Below, in pieces: positions 27,269-35,890 of a stretch of 64,000 nucleotides of DNA. A program made the translations under genes and the position numbers. This stretch comes from JAPPHA01 sp965220985 (GTDB lineage: Bacteria > Pseudomonadota > Alphaproteobacteria > Rhodobacterales > Rhodobacteraceae). Every line of letters starts with the position of its first letter. Within the stretch, counting starts at the first letter, position 1. The notes under the pieces are model-generated. The model searched no databases and was not told where the DNA came from. It was given only the letters and a program-made list of their open reading frames with translations. The DNA is taken from NCBI GenBank assembly GCA_965220985.1, contig OZ244854.1, positions 1,736,001 through 1,800,000 on the forward strand, given 5' to 3'.

Positions 27269-28864
27269 ATGGCAGAGAATCAACCATTGGCAAACGCTCT
27301 GCGCCAGCATGCGGAATCCTGCCGCGCCTGGCCTTTTGAAGAGGCGAGAAAACTCCTCAAGCGACTTGGCGGTGCGGCGCCTGAAAAGGGCCATGTCATT
27401 TTCATGACTGGCTATGGTCCGTCTGGCCTTCCACATATCGGAACGTTCGGAGAGGTCGTGCGCACGAGCATGGTGCGGCATGCATTCGGCGTCCTGAGTG
27501 ACATTCCGACGCGCCTGATCTGTTTCTCCGACGATCTGGACGGGCTTCGGAAAGTCCCGACCAACGTGCCGCGTCAAGACGAGTTGCAGGAAGACCTGGA
27601 TCTGCCGCTGTCGAGGGTTCGCGACCCGTTCGGAACCCATGACAGCTTTGCCGCACACAACAATGCCCGGTTGCGCGATTTCCTCGACGGTTTCGGTTTC
27701 GACTACGAGTTTGCGTCATCGACCGAATATTATGGAACCGGAAAGTTCGACGACATGCTGCTGACTGCGCTCGAACGGTTTGACGATATCATGGAGATCA
27801 TGTTGCCGACGCTCGGTTCGGCGCGGCGCGAGACCTATTCGCCGTTTCTGCCCATCAGCCCCCGTTCCGGACATGTCCTGCAGGTGCCGACGCTCGAACG
27901 GAACACCGAGCGGGGAACCATCGTCTACGCAGAACCCGATGGCGAACGCATCGAGGTTCCCGTGACCGGCGGAAACGTCAAGATGCAGTGGAAGCCTGAC
28001 TGGGCGCTTCGCTGGGCGGCGCTTGGGGTCGATTACGAGATGTCGGGCAAGGACCTCATCGACTCTGTCACCCAGTCGAGTCGAATCTGCCGCGCGCTCG
28101 GAAAGCGCCCGCCAGTGAGCCTCAGTTACGAGTTGTTCAACGACGAGCATGGGCAAAAAATTTCCAAGTCGAAGGGCAATGGATTGTCAATCGAGGAGTG
28201 GTTTCGCTACGCGTCTCCCGAGAGCCTCGCACACTTCATGTACCTGAAACCGCGTACCGCCAAGAGGCTGCATGTCGGGGTGATCCCCAGGACGGTTGAC
28301 GAGTATCACCAGCATCTTTCGGCGTATCCGGAACAGGAACCGGAGAAGGCGCTCAGCAACCCGGTGTGGCACGTTCACGGCGGATCGCCGCCATCATCCG
28401 ACATGGTCCTGTCCTATTCCATGCTGCTCAATCTTGCGTCTGCCTCTGGTGCGAGTGACACGGCGACATTGTGGAATTTCATCTCGAGATATGCCCCCGA
28501 CGCGCGCCCGGAGACTCATCCCGAGATGGACAGCGCTGCTGCGGGCGTGGTGAGGTTTTTCGAGGACATCGAAAAACCGAACAAATCGTTCCGGGTGCCG
28601 TCCTCGCAAGAAAGGAACGGGCTGCTCGAGCTTGCACGACGTCTTGAAGCTTGGGACGGTCCGCAAGATCCCGAGACTTTGCAAGGTATCGTATATGCAA
28701 CCGGTCGGGAGTCCGGTTTCGAGCCGCTCCGGGACTGGTTCAAGGCGATCTACGAGGTCTTGCTCGGAGCTTCGCAAGGTCCGCGCTTTGGCGGGTTCAT
28801 CGCGGCCTATGGCATCCGGGAGACTTGCGATTTGATCAATACGAGGTTGGCGGACTCGGCCTGA
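27269..28864 (+). CDS. lysK: Lysyl-tRNA synthetase, class I
   Basis: A 531-aa class I LysRS, the archaeal-type enzyme found in alphaproteobacteria instead of the class II form. It has the HIGH-equivalent SGLPHIGTF near residue 50 and the KMSKS-equivalent KISKSKGN near residue 292, with the anticodon-binding helical domain after it. The start is an ATG at 27269; a GTG at 27245 would add eight residues. It lies 75 bp after nadD on the same strand. Confidence 0.95.
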   Translation: MAENQPLANALRQHAESCRAWPFEEARKLLKRLGGAAPEKGHVIFMTGYGPSGLPHIGTFGEVVRTSMVRHAFGVLSDIPTRLICFSDDLDGLRKVPTNVPRQDELQEDLDLPLSRVRDPFGTHDSFAAHNNARLRDFLDGFGFDYEFASSTEYYGTGKFDDMLLTALERFDDIMEIMLPTLGSARRETYSPFLPISPRSGHVLQVPTLERNTERGTIVYAEPDGERIEVPVTGGNVKMQWKPDWALRWAALGVDYEMSGKDLIDSVTQSSRICRALGKRPPVSLSYELFNDEHGQKISKSKGNGLSIEEWFRYASPESLAHFMYLKPRTAKRLHVGVIPRTVDEYHQHLSAYPEQEPEKALSNPVWHVHGGSPPSSDMVLSYSMLLNLASASGASDTATLWNFISRYAPDARPETHPEMDSAAAGVVRFFEDIEKPNKSFRVPSSQERNGLLELARRLEAWDGPQDPETLQGIVYATGRESGFEPLRDWFKAIYEVLLGASQGPRFGGFIAAYGIRETCDLINTRLADSA

Positions 28865-29005
28865 TCGCCTTTTTCCGAGGATCCGGACGGTCCCTGACCA
28901 GTTCGAGGGGCGAGAGTTTTCCGAGTCAATGGTGCGCGTGATCTTGCATGCACTGCAGGGAACGGGCTGTACTTCTTTCCTGATCACGGTGAACAGGAAC
29001 AGCCA

Positions 29006-29251
29006 ATGACGAGCTTTACCATAAGCAATCTCGACGATGAGGTCTGGCGGGGCCTTCGGGAACGGGCATCCCAACATGGTCGCTCGATCGAGGAAGAGGT
29101 TCGTGTCATTTTGTGTGAGGCCGTTGGCTGGGGAAATGATTGCCCGCCAGATCTGGTCGAGTTCACTCGCGAGTCCTTCGCGCCGTTCGGTGGCGTTGAC
29201 CTCAAGTCTCCATCACGCGGACCGATGTGCGAACCTCCTGACTTCAGCTGA
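29006..29251 (+). CDS. FitA-like ribbon-helix-helix antitoxin, orphan
   Basis: An 81-aa protein with an N-terminal ribbon-helix-helix fold: strand SFTISNLDDEV, helix WRGLRERASQHG and helix SIEEEVRVILCEAV. This is the FitA/VapB-type antitoxin pattern that normally pairs with a PIN-domain RNase. AGGAACAGCC precedes the ATG. The next 320 bp contain no PIN toxin, so the gene is an orphan: either the toxin was lost or it acts alone as a regulator. Confidence 0.75.
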   Translation: MTSFTISNLDDEVWRGLRERASQHGRSIEEEVRVILCEAVGWGNDCPPDLVEFTRESFAPFGGVDLKSPSRGPMCEPPDFS

Positions 29252-29510
29252 GCAACTTTGTTCGTTCATCCACGACACCGATATGGTTCTGGAGTCGATG
29301 CGCTCGGAACAGGATGCGAAAGGATTCTGTCTGATGACAATTGAGGGATTGGAATTTCTCCATGGAGTGGTGACCCTGTCATTGGTCGGTGCACTGCCGT
29401 AGCCGAACATCGGCGCCTCATGCCGTCAACCAGCCGATGCGATTGTTCGATTTTATGGTTTAACATGTTTGCTCAATATAACTAGCTGTTTTGAAATATA
29501 AAAAAATCTA
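29252..29510. other. Non-coding stretch after the orphan antitoxin
   Basis: No gene is supported here. The last part (about 29455-29510) is markedly AT-rich for this genome and leads into the hyuA promoter. The place where a PIN toxin would be expected has no open frame with PIN motifs. Confidence 0.5.
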
Positions 29511-29551
29511 TTGTCAATCCAATGTCAAGATTCTAACTTAATCGATTAAGT
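29511..29551 (+). promoter_or_regulatory. hyuA promoter with LacI-type operator
   Basis: TTGTCA (29511-29516), a 17-nt spacer and TAACTT (29534-29539) form a likely promoter. A perfect 16-bp palindrome, ACTTAATCGATTAAGT (29536-29551), overlaps the -10 box. The central CG and the length fit LacI-family operators, and the operon's last gene encodes a LacI-family regulator. Binding would block transcription until an inducer is present. Confidence 0.75.
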
Positions 29552-29571
29552 CAGCAGGGTGTGATGGATCA

Positions 29572-31662
29572 TTGCGCATAGGAATCGATATCGGCGGGAC
29601 GTTTACTGACGTCGCGGCACAAGGGGCGGAAGGCTCGATTGCGTTGAAAGTGCCAAGCACTCCAAATGCACCGGAAGAGGCTGTGATCGCCGGATTGATC
29701 CAGGCAATGAAACAGGTGGGCGTGACAGCAGATGAAATCACCGACATTTTCCACGGCACGACCGTGGGTTCAAACACGCTGCTTCAACGCGTTGGAGCCA
29801 AGACCGGGCTGCTGACCACAAAGGGCTTTCGTGATGTCCTCGAAATCGGGCGCCTGCGTACGCCAGACATGTTCGACCTGACGTGGAAAAAGCCGGAACC
29901 GCTGGTGCGCCGCCGCCATCGCATGGAGATCGAAGAGCGCATTGACGGGAGGGGAGCAGTCACAACAGAGATGAATGAGGAAGACGTGCGCGACGCCGCT
30001 CGTTTCCTGATTGCCGAAGGCGTTGAAGCCGTCGCCATCTGTTTCATCAACTCCTATCTCAATGCGATTCACGAAACCCGGGCGGCTGAAATCCTGCGCA
30101 AGGAGTTTCCTGAACTGAATGTGTCCGTGTCAGCAGAAATTCTGCCCGTCGCGCGCGAATACGAGCGGACCTCGACGGTTTGCGTGAACGCATACGTCAA
30201 GAAAGAGATGGGCGGTTACCTCGAGCGTCTTGAGGCTGGCATTCGCGGTCTCGGCATCATTGCTCCGATCTACGTCAGCAACTCCAACGGAGGTGTTGGA
30301 TCGATTGGCGTGGCGAAAGAGCAGCCCGTTTTCTTCATCTCGTCTGGACGTTCGGCAGGCGCGGTCGGTGCGCAGCGCTTGGGCGCAAGGCTCGGGCACC
30401 CCAACTACATCGCGTTTGACATGGGTGGCACGACCGCTTCCGCAGCTCTTGTTCAGGACGGGGCGCTGATACGGACCGACGAGTACGAATTTCGTGATGG
30501 CATTTCGATGCCGAGCCGTTTCATCAAGGCAGGCGGTTACCTGATGCGCGTACCTGCAATAGACGTTGCCGAAGTCGGCTCCGGCGCGGGTTCAATCGCA
30601 AATGTCGACCGCGGCGGCCTTCTGGAGGTCGGCCCGCGTTCCGCTGGCGCCGATCCTGGGCCAGCATGCTACGGCAAGGGTGGCAAACTGCCGACGGTGA
30701 CGGATGCCAATGTGGTGTTGGGATACATCTCTGGAGACCTGGCAGGTTCTGCTCTGTCGCTCGATGCAAAACTATCGAGGCATGCCATACAACAACACGT
30801 GTCGAACCCGCTTGATGTCGATGTCACCGAGGCTGCGCACGGGATACGCCAGGTCGTCAACGTGAACATGGCTCGCGTCATTCGCGCCGTGACTGTCGAG
30901 CGGGGCGTGGATCCGCGGGATTTCGACCTTCTGGCCTTTGGCGGGTCGGGTCCTGTTCACGCCTGCGATTTGGCGCGTACCATGGGGATCGAGCGCATTG
31001 TCTTCCCGACTGCGCCCGGCGTCTTTACTGCCACCGGCCTGCTGGGATCGCGCCAGGAAATCTACGATGTGGCTGCAATCGGACAGGAGCTTTCGAACCT
31101 CGATCCCGGCCAGCTGGATCAACAGATGGCGGCCCTTGGGGAATCCGTACGCGCGAGAATGCTGGATGAGGGTGCGGATGTTGGTGATCTCGAATGCGAA
31201 TTCGAGCTGGATCTCCGTTTCGTTGAACAGGACGGCACTCTTCCGGTCGCCTTGACCAAAGACGATGTCGCATTCGACCATGCCCGGATTCGCGAGTGTT
31301 TCCTGGCTGCCTATCGGGAAATCTACGGTTACGCCTCGACCGATGCTGTCGAAGTGGTCAACTTGCGCGTGACTTGCTTCGTCAAGGCAACCGAGGCGGC
31401 AACAGGCCGAATAAGCGCAGCGGAGAATGCACCCAGGCAAGCGCCTTCGGTCCGTTCAATTCACTTCGGGCCGGACTTCGGATGGCAGGTCGCGAGTGTG
31501 TATCCGCTCGGCCAACAGCCGCAACGGGTGAGTGGGCCGGCAGCGATTGCCGCAAATGACAGCACGATTGTCGTGGCGCCGGATTTCAGCCTTGAGACGC
31601 GAAGTGACGGTACGCTGATCGCGCATTTGCAGCCAGCAGCCGAGGAGAGGATTGCGTCGTGA
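29572..31662 (+). CDS. hyuA: Hydantoinase/oxoprolinase family protein, subunit A
   Basis: A 696-aa protein of the HyuA family with the acetate/sugar-kinase fold. The N-terminal phosphate-binding loop GIDIGGTFTDV and a second YIAFDMGGTTA near residue 280 bind ATP; FGGSGPVHACDLA lies near residue 460. HyuA/HyuB enzymes open cyclic amides such as N-methylhydantoin or 5-oxoproline, or carboxylate ketones, with ATP. The exact substrate is unknown. The start is a TTG at 29572. The frame overlaps hyuB by 4 bp. Confidence 0.92.
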   Translation: MRIGIDIGGTFTDVAAQGAEGSIALKVPSTPNAPEEAVIAGLIQAMKQVGVTADEITDIFHGTTVGSNTLLQRVGAKTGLLTTKGFRDVLEIGRLRTPDMFDLTWKKPEPLVRRRHRMEIEERIDGRGAVTTEMNEEDVRDAARFLIAEGVEAVAICFINSYLNAIHETRAAEILRKEFPELNVSVSAEILPVAREYERTSTVCVNAYVKKEMGGYLERLEAGIRGLGIIAPIYVSNSNGGVGSIGVAKEQPVFFISSGRSAGAVGAQRLGARLGHPNYIAFDMGGTTASAALVQDGALIRTDEYEFRDGISMPSRFIKAGGYLMRVPAIDVAEVGSGAGSIANVDRGGLLEVGPRSAGADPGPACYGKGGKLPTVTDANVVLGYISGDLAGSALSLDAKLSRHAIQQHVSNPLDVDVTEAAHGIRQVVNVNMARVIRAVTVERGVDPRDFDLLAFGGSGPVHACDLARTMGIERIVFPTAPGVFTATGLLGSRQEIYDVAAIGQELSNLDPGQLDQQMAALGESVRARMLDEGADVGDLECEFELDLRFVEQDGTLPVALTKDDVAFDHARIRECFLAAYREIYGYASTDAVEVVNLRVTCFVKATEAATGRISAAENAPRQAPSVRSIHFGPDFGWQVASVYPLGQQPQRVSGPAAIAANDSTIVVAPDFSLETRSDGTLIAHLQPAAEERIAS

Positions 31663-33383
31663 GCAAGGTCGAACCCGTGACCTTTGCAGTCATCAAGAGC
31701 GGTCTCGACACGATCGTGGACGAGATGGCCTATACGGTCATGCGCACGGCGAGGTCGTCGATCGTGCGCGATGTCCTCGACTACTCGGTCACGATTTGTG
31801 ATCGTGAGGGGCGTATCCTGACACAGGCCAAGACAGTCGCGTTGCATCTTGGTGCAGTGCCCGACGGGATCGAGGCGCTCTTGCAGCGTCACGATCCTGC
31901 CGACATGAAAGAGGGCGATGTCTTCATCCTGAACGATCCCTACACGGGCGGGATGCACCTGCCGGACATTTTCATGTTCCGCCCGATCTTCGTCGGTGGG
32001 GAGGTGTTCGCGTTTTCGGTGGTCATCGCACACCACACCGACATGGGAGGTCGCGTGGCAGGTTCGAACGCGGCGGATTCGACCGAGATCTTCCAGGAAG
32101 GATTGCGGATTTCACCGATGCGCTTGTTCGAGGCCGGCAAACCCAATGAGGTGCTGTTCGAGATCATTCGCCGCAATGTCCGCCTGCCGGACCTGGTAAT
32201 CGGCGACCTCGAGTCGCAGATGGCCACGTGCCTGGTTGGTGAACGCGAGATCCTGAAACTGGCAAACCGTTACGGGGCGGAAACTCTTTCCGCCTATTTC
32301 GACGCCTTGATCGACTACGGGGAGCGGCTGACCAGCGAGACGATCTCGAGCTGGCCCGACGGCACGTATCGCTTCACCGACCACATTGACGGTGACGGAA
32401 TGGTGGATCGGCCCATCCCGATTGCCTGCGAAATCCGCGTCAAGGGAGGCAAGATCGACATCGATTTCGAGGGGTCTTCTCCCCAGGTCAAGGGTGCGAT
32501 CAACTCGACCTTGTCGTTTGTCAAGTCGGCGTCATGCCTGGCTGTGCGTTGCGTGCTTGACCAGGAAGTGCCGAACAATGCCGGTGTCTATCGATGCATC
32601 AACGTGACGGCTCCGGAAGGCAGTGTCCTGAACCCCAGGAGTCCCGCGCCCGTGGCGGCGCGTGCCTTGACCGGCTACCGCGTGGTGGATGCGGTGATGG
32701 GCGCATTGGCTCAGATCGTCCCGGATCGTGTTCGTGCAGCAGGCGAGGGCGGCAACACCGTCGTGGCCGTTGGCGGCTATGACAGCGAAACGCATGCACC
32801 GTTCGTCATGGTCGACATGATCAATGGCGCCTGGGGAGGCGGCAAGGACAGCGACGGCGTGGACGGGGTTACCAACCCGTCGCAAAACATGTCGAACCTG
32901 CCGGTCGAGACGATGGAATCAAGATACCCCATGCGGATCGACAGATACGGGTTCCGCGCGGATTCAGGCGGTGCCGGGAAACACCGGGGTGGTCTGGGAC
33001 TCGTTCGCAAGTACACCTTGCTGGCGGACCGTGCCGTTCTTCAGGTGCGCGCCGACCGCGTCGATCATCGCCCCTATGGCCTGGAGGGTGGCGGGAGCGG
33101 CGCTCCGGGCGAGAATTATTTTGCCGACAAGGGGCAGGAACCGACCAGGATGCCTCCAAAGTTCACGCGTGAAGTCGAGGCGGGCGCATCGATACTGCAT
33201 TACCAGGCCGGCGCCGGCGGCTACGGCGATCCGTTTGAACGCGATCCGGAACAGGTGGCTTGGGACGTGTCAGAAGACAAGGTCACGCGCAAAGCGGCCG
33301 AGGCGGACTACGGCGTCGTTCTGAAACCGGGTAGTTTTGACGTGGATGTTGCGGCAACCGCCGCACGGAGGGCCTCGGCATGA
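31659..33383 (+). CDS. hyuB: Hydantoinase B/oxoprolinase family protein, subunit B
   Basis: A 574-aa HyuB-family partner of the preceding subunit. Typical motifs are EMAYTVMRTARSSIVRDV and ILNDPYTGGMHLPDI near the N terminus, AHHTDMGG near residue 127, and GGAGKHRGGLGLVR near residue 440. The start is a GTG overlapping the hyuA stop by 4 bp (GTGA), so the subunits should be made in step. It overlaps the next gene by 4 bp as well. Confidence 0.93.
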   Translation: MSKVEPVTFAVIKSGLDTIVDEMAYTVMRTARSSIVRDVLDYSVTICDREGRILTQAKTVALHLGAVPDGIEALLQRHDPADMKEGDVFILNDPYTGGMHLPDIFMFRPIFVGGEVFAFSVVIAHHTDMGGRVAGSNAADSTEIFQEGLRISPMRLFEAGKPNEVLFEIIRRNVRLPDLVIGDLESQMATCLVGEREILKLANRYGAETLSAYFDALIDYGERLTSETISSWPDGTYRFTDHIDGDGMVDRPIPIACEIRVKGGKIDIDFEGSSPQVKGAINSTLSFVKSASCLAVRCVLDQEVPNNAGVYRCINVTAPEGSVLNPRSPAPVAARALTGYRVVDAVMGALAQIVPDRVRAAGEGGNTVVAVGGYDSETHAPFVMVDMINGAWGGGKDSDGVDGVTNPSQNMSNLPVETMESRYPMRIDRYGFRADSGGAGKHRGGLGLVRKYTLLADRAVLQVRADRVDHRPYGLEGGGSGAPGENYFADKGQEPTRMPPKFTREVEAGASILHYQAGAGGYGDPFERDPEQVAWDVSEDKVTRKAAEADYGVVLKPGSFDVDVAATAARRASA

Positions 33384-34219
33384 CCGGTTGGCGATTTGCA
33401 ATAAACCAGATCACGACGCCCAGTTTGTCCTGTGGGGAAGCGATCGATCTGTATGCAAGGCACGATGTCCACGGCATCGCCTACTGGGTTGATCACGTCC
33501 GCAACTCGGGCGGGGCAGAAGCGGTGGCACGCCACGCCAGGGATGCGGGAACTTATGCCGCATCGCTTTGCACCGGGGCGTGGATGACCGAAGGCAGCCT
33601 GGAAGATGCCATCGACGAAAACAAAAGCCGTTTGGACATGGCGGCGGAGCTGGGCGCGCCCGTCTTGGTCATGGTTGTCGGCGGGGCTTCGGCCACGGTG
33701 CGCGACATTTCGGCTGATCGTGCCAGAGTGGCCGAAGGGCTTGACGAGCTTAAGGACCATGCAGCCGCCGTCGGGGTCTCGATCGGGCTCGAACCGCTAC
33801 ATCCGATGTATGCGGCGTCACGCTCGGTCCTGAACAGCTATGCCCAGTGCCATGATCTGTTGGAGGAGATCGGCACCAGCGCGTCGCTTGTTCCTGACAT
33901 CTATCATTGCTGGTGGGATCCGGAATTCATGAACGGTTTGCGCCGCACGGACCCTAGGCGAATCTCCACTTTCCATTTGTGCGACTGGCTCGCTGACACG
34001 CGCAACTTCCGGGATCGCGGCATGGTGGGCGATGGTGTGGCGGACATCGAGGGCGCGTTGGGCGTGCTAGCGGAGATTGGCTATCAGGGCAATTTTGAAC
34101 TCGAAATCTTTTCCGAACTGGATTGGTGGAAGCGCGACCCCGAGGAGGTCGTTCGCATCGCCGCCGATCGTTGTCTGCCACTTCTGGCAGCACACAAGGG
34201 CAATTCGACTGACCGCTGA
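33380..34219 (+). CDS. Sugar phosphate isomerase/epimerase family TIM-barrel protein
   Basis: A 279-aa AP-endonuclease-2/xylose-isomerase-like TIM barrel. Metal-binding residues are visible in GLEPLHP (Glu), VPDIYHCWWDP (Asp, His), FHLCDW (His) and FELEIFSELD (Glu). Such proteins isomerise or epimerise ketoses and inosose-type compounds, or cleave them. The ATG overlaps hyuB by 4 bp, making it the third gene of the operon. Its link with a hydantoinase suggests a pathway on a polyol- or sugar-derived lactam or similar ring. Confidence 0.87.
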   Translation: MTGWRFAINQITTPSLSCGEAIDLYARHDVHGIAYWVDHVRNSGGAEAVARHARDAGTYAASLCTGAWMTEGSLEDAIDENKSRLDMAAELGAPVLVMVVGGASATVRDISADRARVAEGLDELKDHAAAVGVSIGLEPLHPMYAASRSVLNSYAQCHDLLEEIGTSASLVPDIYHCWWDPEFMNGLRRTDPRRISTFHLCDWLADTRNFRDRGMVGDGVADIEGALGVLAEIGYQGNFELEIFSELDWWKRDPEEVVRIAADRCLPLLAAHKGNSTDR

Positions 34220-34230
34220 CGAGCCAGCGG
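34213..34230 (+). other. Hairpin at the stop codon of the isomerase gene
   Basis: CCGCTG (34213-34218) and CAGCGG (34225-34230) form a perfect 6-bp stem with a 6-nt loop, covering the stop codon. It has no U tract. It may lower read-through into the lacI-type gene or protect the upstream message. Confidence 0.35.
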
Positions 34231-34276
34231 CTCGGTAACAGCGACTGGTTGAACAAATATATCTTGGGGACGGTCC

Positions 34277-35293
34277 TTGAAGAAACGTGTGACACTGGCT
34301 GACGTGGCGAAAGCTGCCGGAGTTTCCACTGCCACCGTTTCGCTTGGCCTTCGCGACAGCCCGCAGATCCCAGCGAGGACCAAACGCCGCGTCAAGGCCG
34401 CGGCGGCCAAATCCGGATACGTCTACAATCAATCTGCCGCCAACATGCGTGGGTCAAACCAGACACTGGTTGGCATGGTGATGTCGGGGTCATCGAACAG
34501 ATTCAACGCTGAAGTCGTTGCCGAGTTCTCGCGTCATTGCGCCAGAAACGGACAGGTCATGCTTTACGGGGACGCTGACGAAGACATCGAGACGCAGACC
34601 AGGATTCTCGAGCGGATGGTCGAAAACAACGTGACCAACGTGTTCGTCTGTGCAGCCGAAGGCAGTGCCGCGACAGACTTCGGCATCGCGATGGATCACG
34701 GTGTCAGGCTGATTCAGATCCTCCGAAACGTGACCGATCTTCATGCCTCGTACATCGGATATGACAACTCGGCCGCATTGGAGCAGCTGACTGTCCAGCT
34801 GATTCGTGACGGCCACGAGCGAATTGCGTTTGTTGGGGGACAGCCCACGTCCTCTTCGAGGGAAGAGCGCCGCTTTGGATTCATGCAAGCGCTGCGAAAG
34901 TCGGGCATTGAAATGGACCCCGCCATTCAGTTGAGTTCGCCCGTGACGCGCAAGGGCGGATTCGAAGCCATGGGCCAACTTCTCGCACTCGAGTCGCCCC
35001 CGACTGCAGTGGTTTGCTACAACGACATTGTCGCATTTGGCGCGATGTTGAGACTCCGTGCCGAAGGCCTGGAGGTCGGGCGGGATGTTGCGGTCACCGG
35101 TTTTGACGACCTGGAGGAATCCAGCTTGTGGTCGCCCGATCTGACGTCTGTCGCGTTGGACCAAGCCCGACTGGTTTCGCAGGCTTTTGGCGCCTTGGGC
35201 GAGGGATCTGTCGAAAAAGAAGGCGTGAACGTCGCGATCAAGCCAAGGATCATTCTGCGAAGATCAACCTTGGACTGGAGAAATCCACGTTAG
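34277..35293 (+). CDS. LacI family transcriptional regulator
   Basis: A 338-aa LacI/GalR-family repressor. The N-terminal helix-turn-helix is VTLADVAKAAGVSTATVSLG and is followed by the periplasmic-binding-protein-like sensor domain with VAVTGFDDLEESSLWSPDLT near the C terminus. In the hinge helix (SAANMRG) the usual minor-groove Leu appears to be Met. The TTG start has GGGGA upstream. It probably controls the hyu operon through the palindrome at 29536-29551, and as the last gene it would regulate itself. Confidence 0.9.
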   Translation: MKKRVTLADVAKAAGVSTATVSLGLRDSPQIPARTKRRVKAAAAKSGYVYNQSAANMRGSNQTLVGMVMSGSSNRFNAEVVAEFSRHCARNGQVMLYGDADEDIETQTRILERMVENNVTNVFVCAAEGSAATDFGIAMDHGVRLIQILRNVTDLHASYIGYDNSAALEQLTVQLIRDGHERIAFVGGQPTSSSREERRFGFMQALRKSGIEMDPAIQLSSPVTRKGGFEAMGQLLALESPPTAVVCYNDIVAFGAMLRLRAEGLEVGRDVAVTGFDDLEESSLWSPDLTSVALDQARLVSQAFGALGEGSVEKEGVNVAIKPRIILRRSTLDWRNPR

Positions 35294-35419
35294 GTCAAGT
35301 TCGGGTCTTGCCGTCACGGCGATTGATGGACCGCACTCCGTGAGACACTTCAGAAGGAGTTCCTGGCTGTATCTGCCTTCATCTCCCTGGTCGGACAGCG
35401 TGGAACTGAAAGACTGCCT

Positions 35420-35731
35420 TCAATGAGTCCAGCTCTCCTTGCGATCATGGGCGAAATTGTCCGCATAACCCCGCTTGCGGACGACATGCTTGCGCACGTG
35501 CGGATTGTTCTCCCGAAACGGGATTCCCCGGTTCTTCGCGTAGGAGACGGCTTCTTCCCGGCTCCCGAACTCCAGCCGAACCTGCTCCCGCGTGTCCGAC
35601 GAACCCGTCCAGCCCATGAGCGGATCGACCGGTCTGGACGACTCGGCAACGAATTCCAGGATCCAGTTCTTGGACCTCGCCGTGCCGGATTGCATGGCGC
35701 TTGGTGTTGGCTGATATATCCGTGCAAGCAT
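35420..35731 (-). CDS. NADH dehydrogenase accessory subunit, NDUFS4 type (ETC complex I)
   Basis: A 103-aa protein matching the alphaproteobacterial homologue of mitochondrial NDUFS4: it opens MLARIYQPTPSAMQSG, has DPLMGWTGSSDTREQVRLEF in the middle and closes with GYADNFAHDRKESWTH. The subunit stabilises the NADH-binding module of complex I at the inner membrane. The ATG at 35731 follows GGAGGT; a longer frame upstream is not conserved. As usual in alphaproteobacteria it is encoded outside the nuo operon. Confidence 0.92.
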   Translation of the reverse strand: MLARIYQPTPSAMQSGTARSKNWILEFVAESSRPVDPLMGWTGSSDTREQVRLEFGSREEAVSYAKNRGIPFRENNPHVRKHVVRKRGYADNFAHDRKESWTH

Positions 35732-35890
35732 TTGCTGACCTCCGATTGCGCATGATGAATATTCATCCCGCTTGCATCTGACAAGGTGCTGAATTCGCCC
35801 TTCCCAGGCTGACCTACTCAATTCCTGAATCGATGGATGCGCAAGACGGACATTTTGCTGTCGCGAGACTCCGGATCCGTCGGTGCAGGT

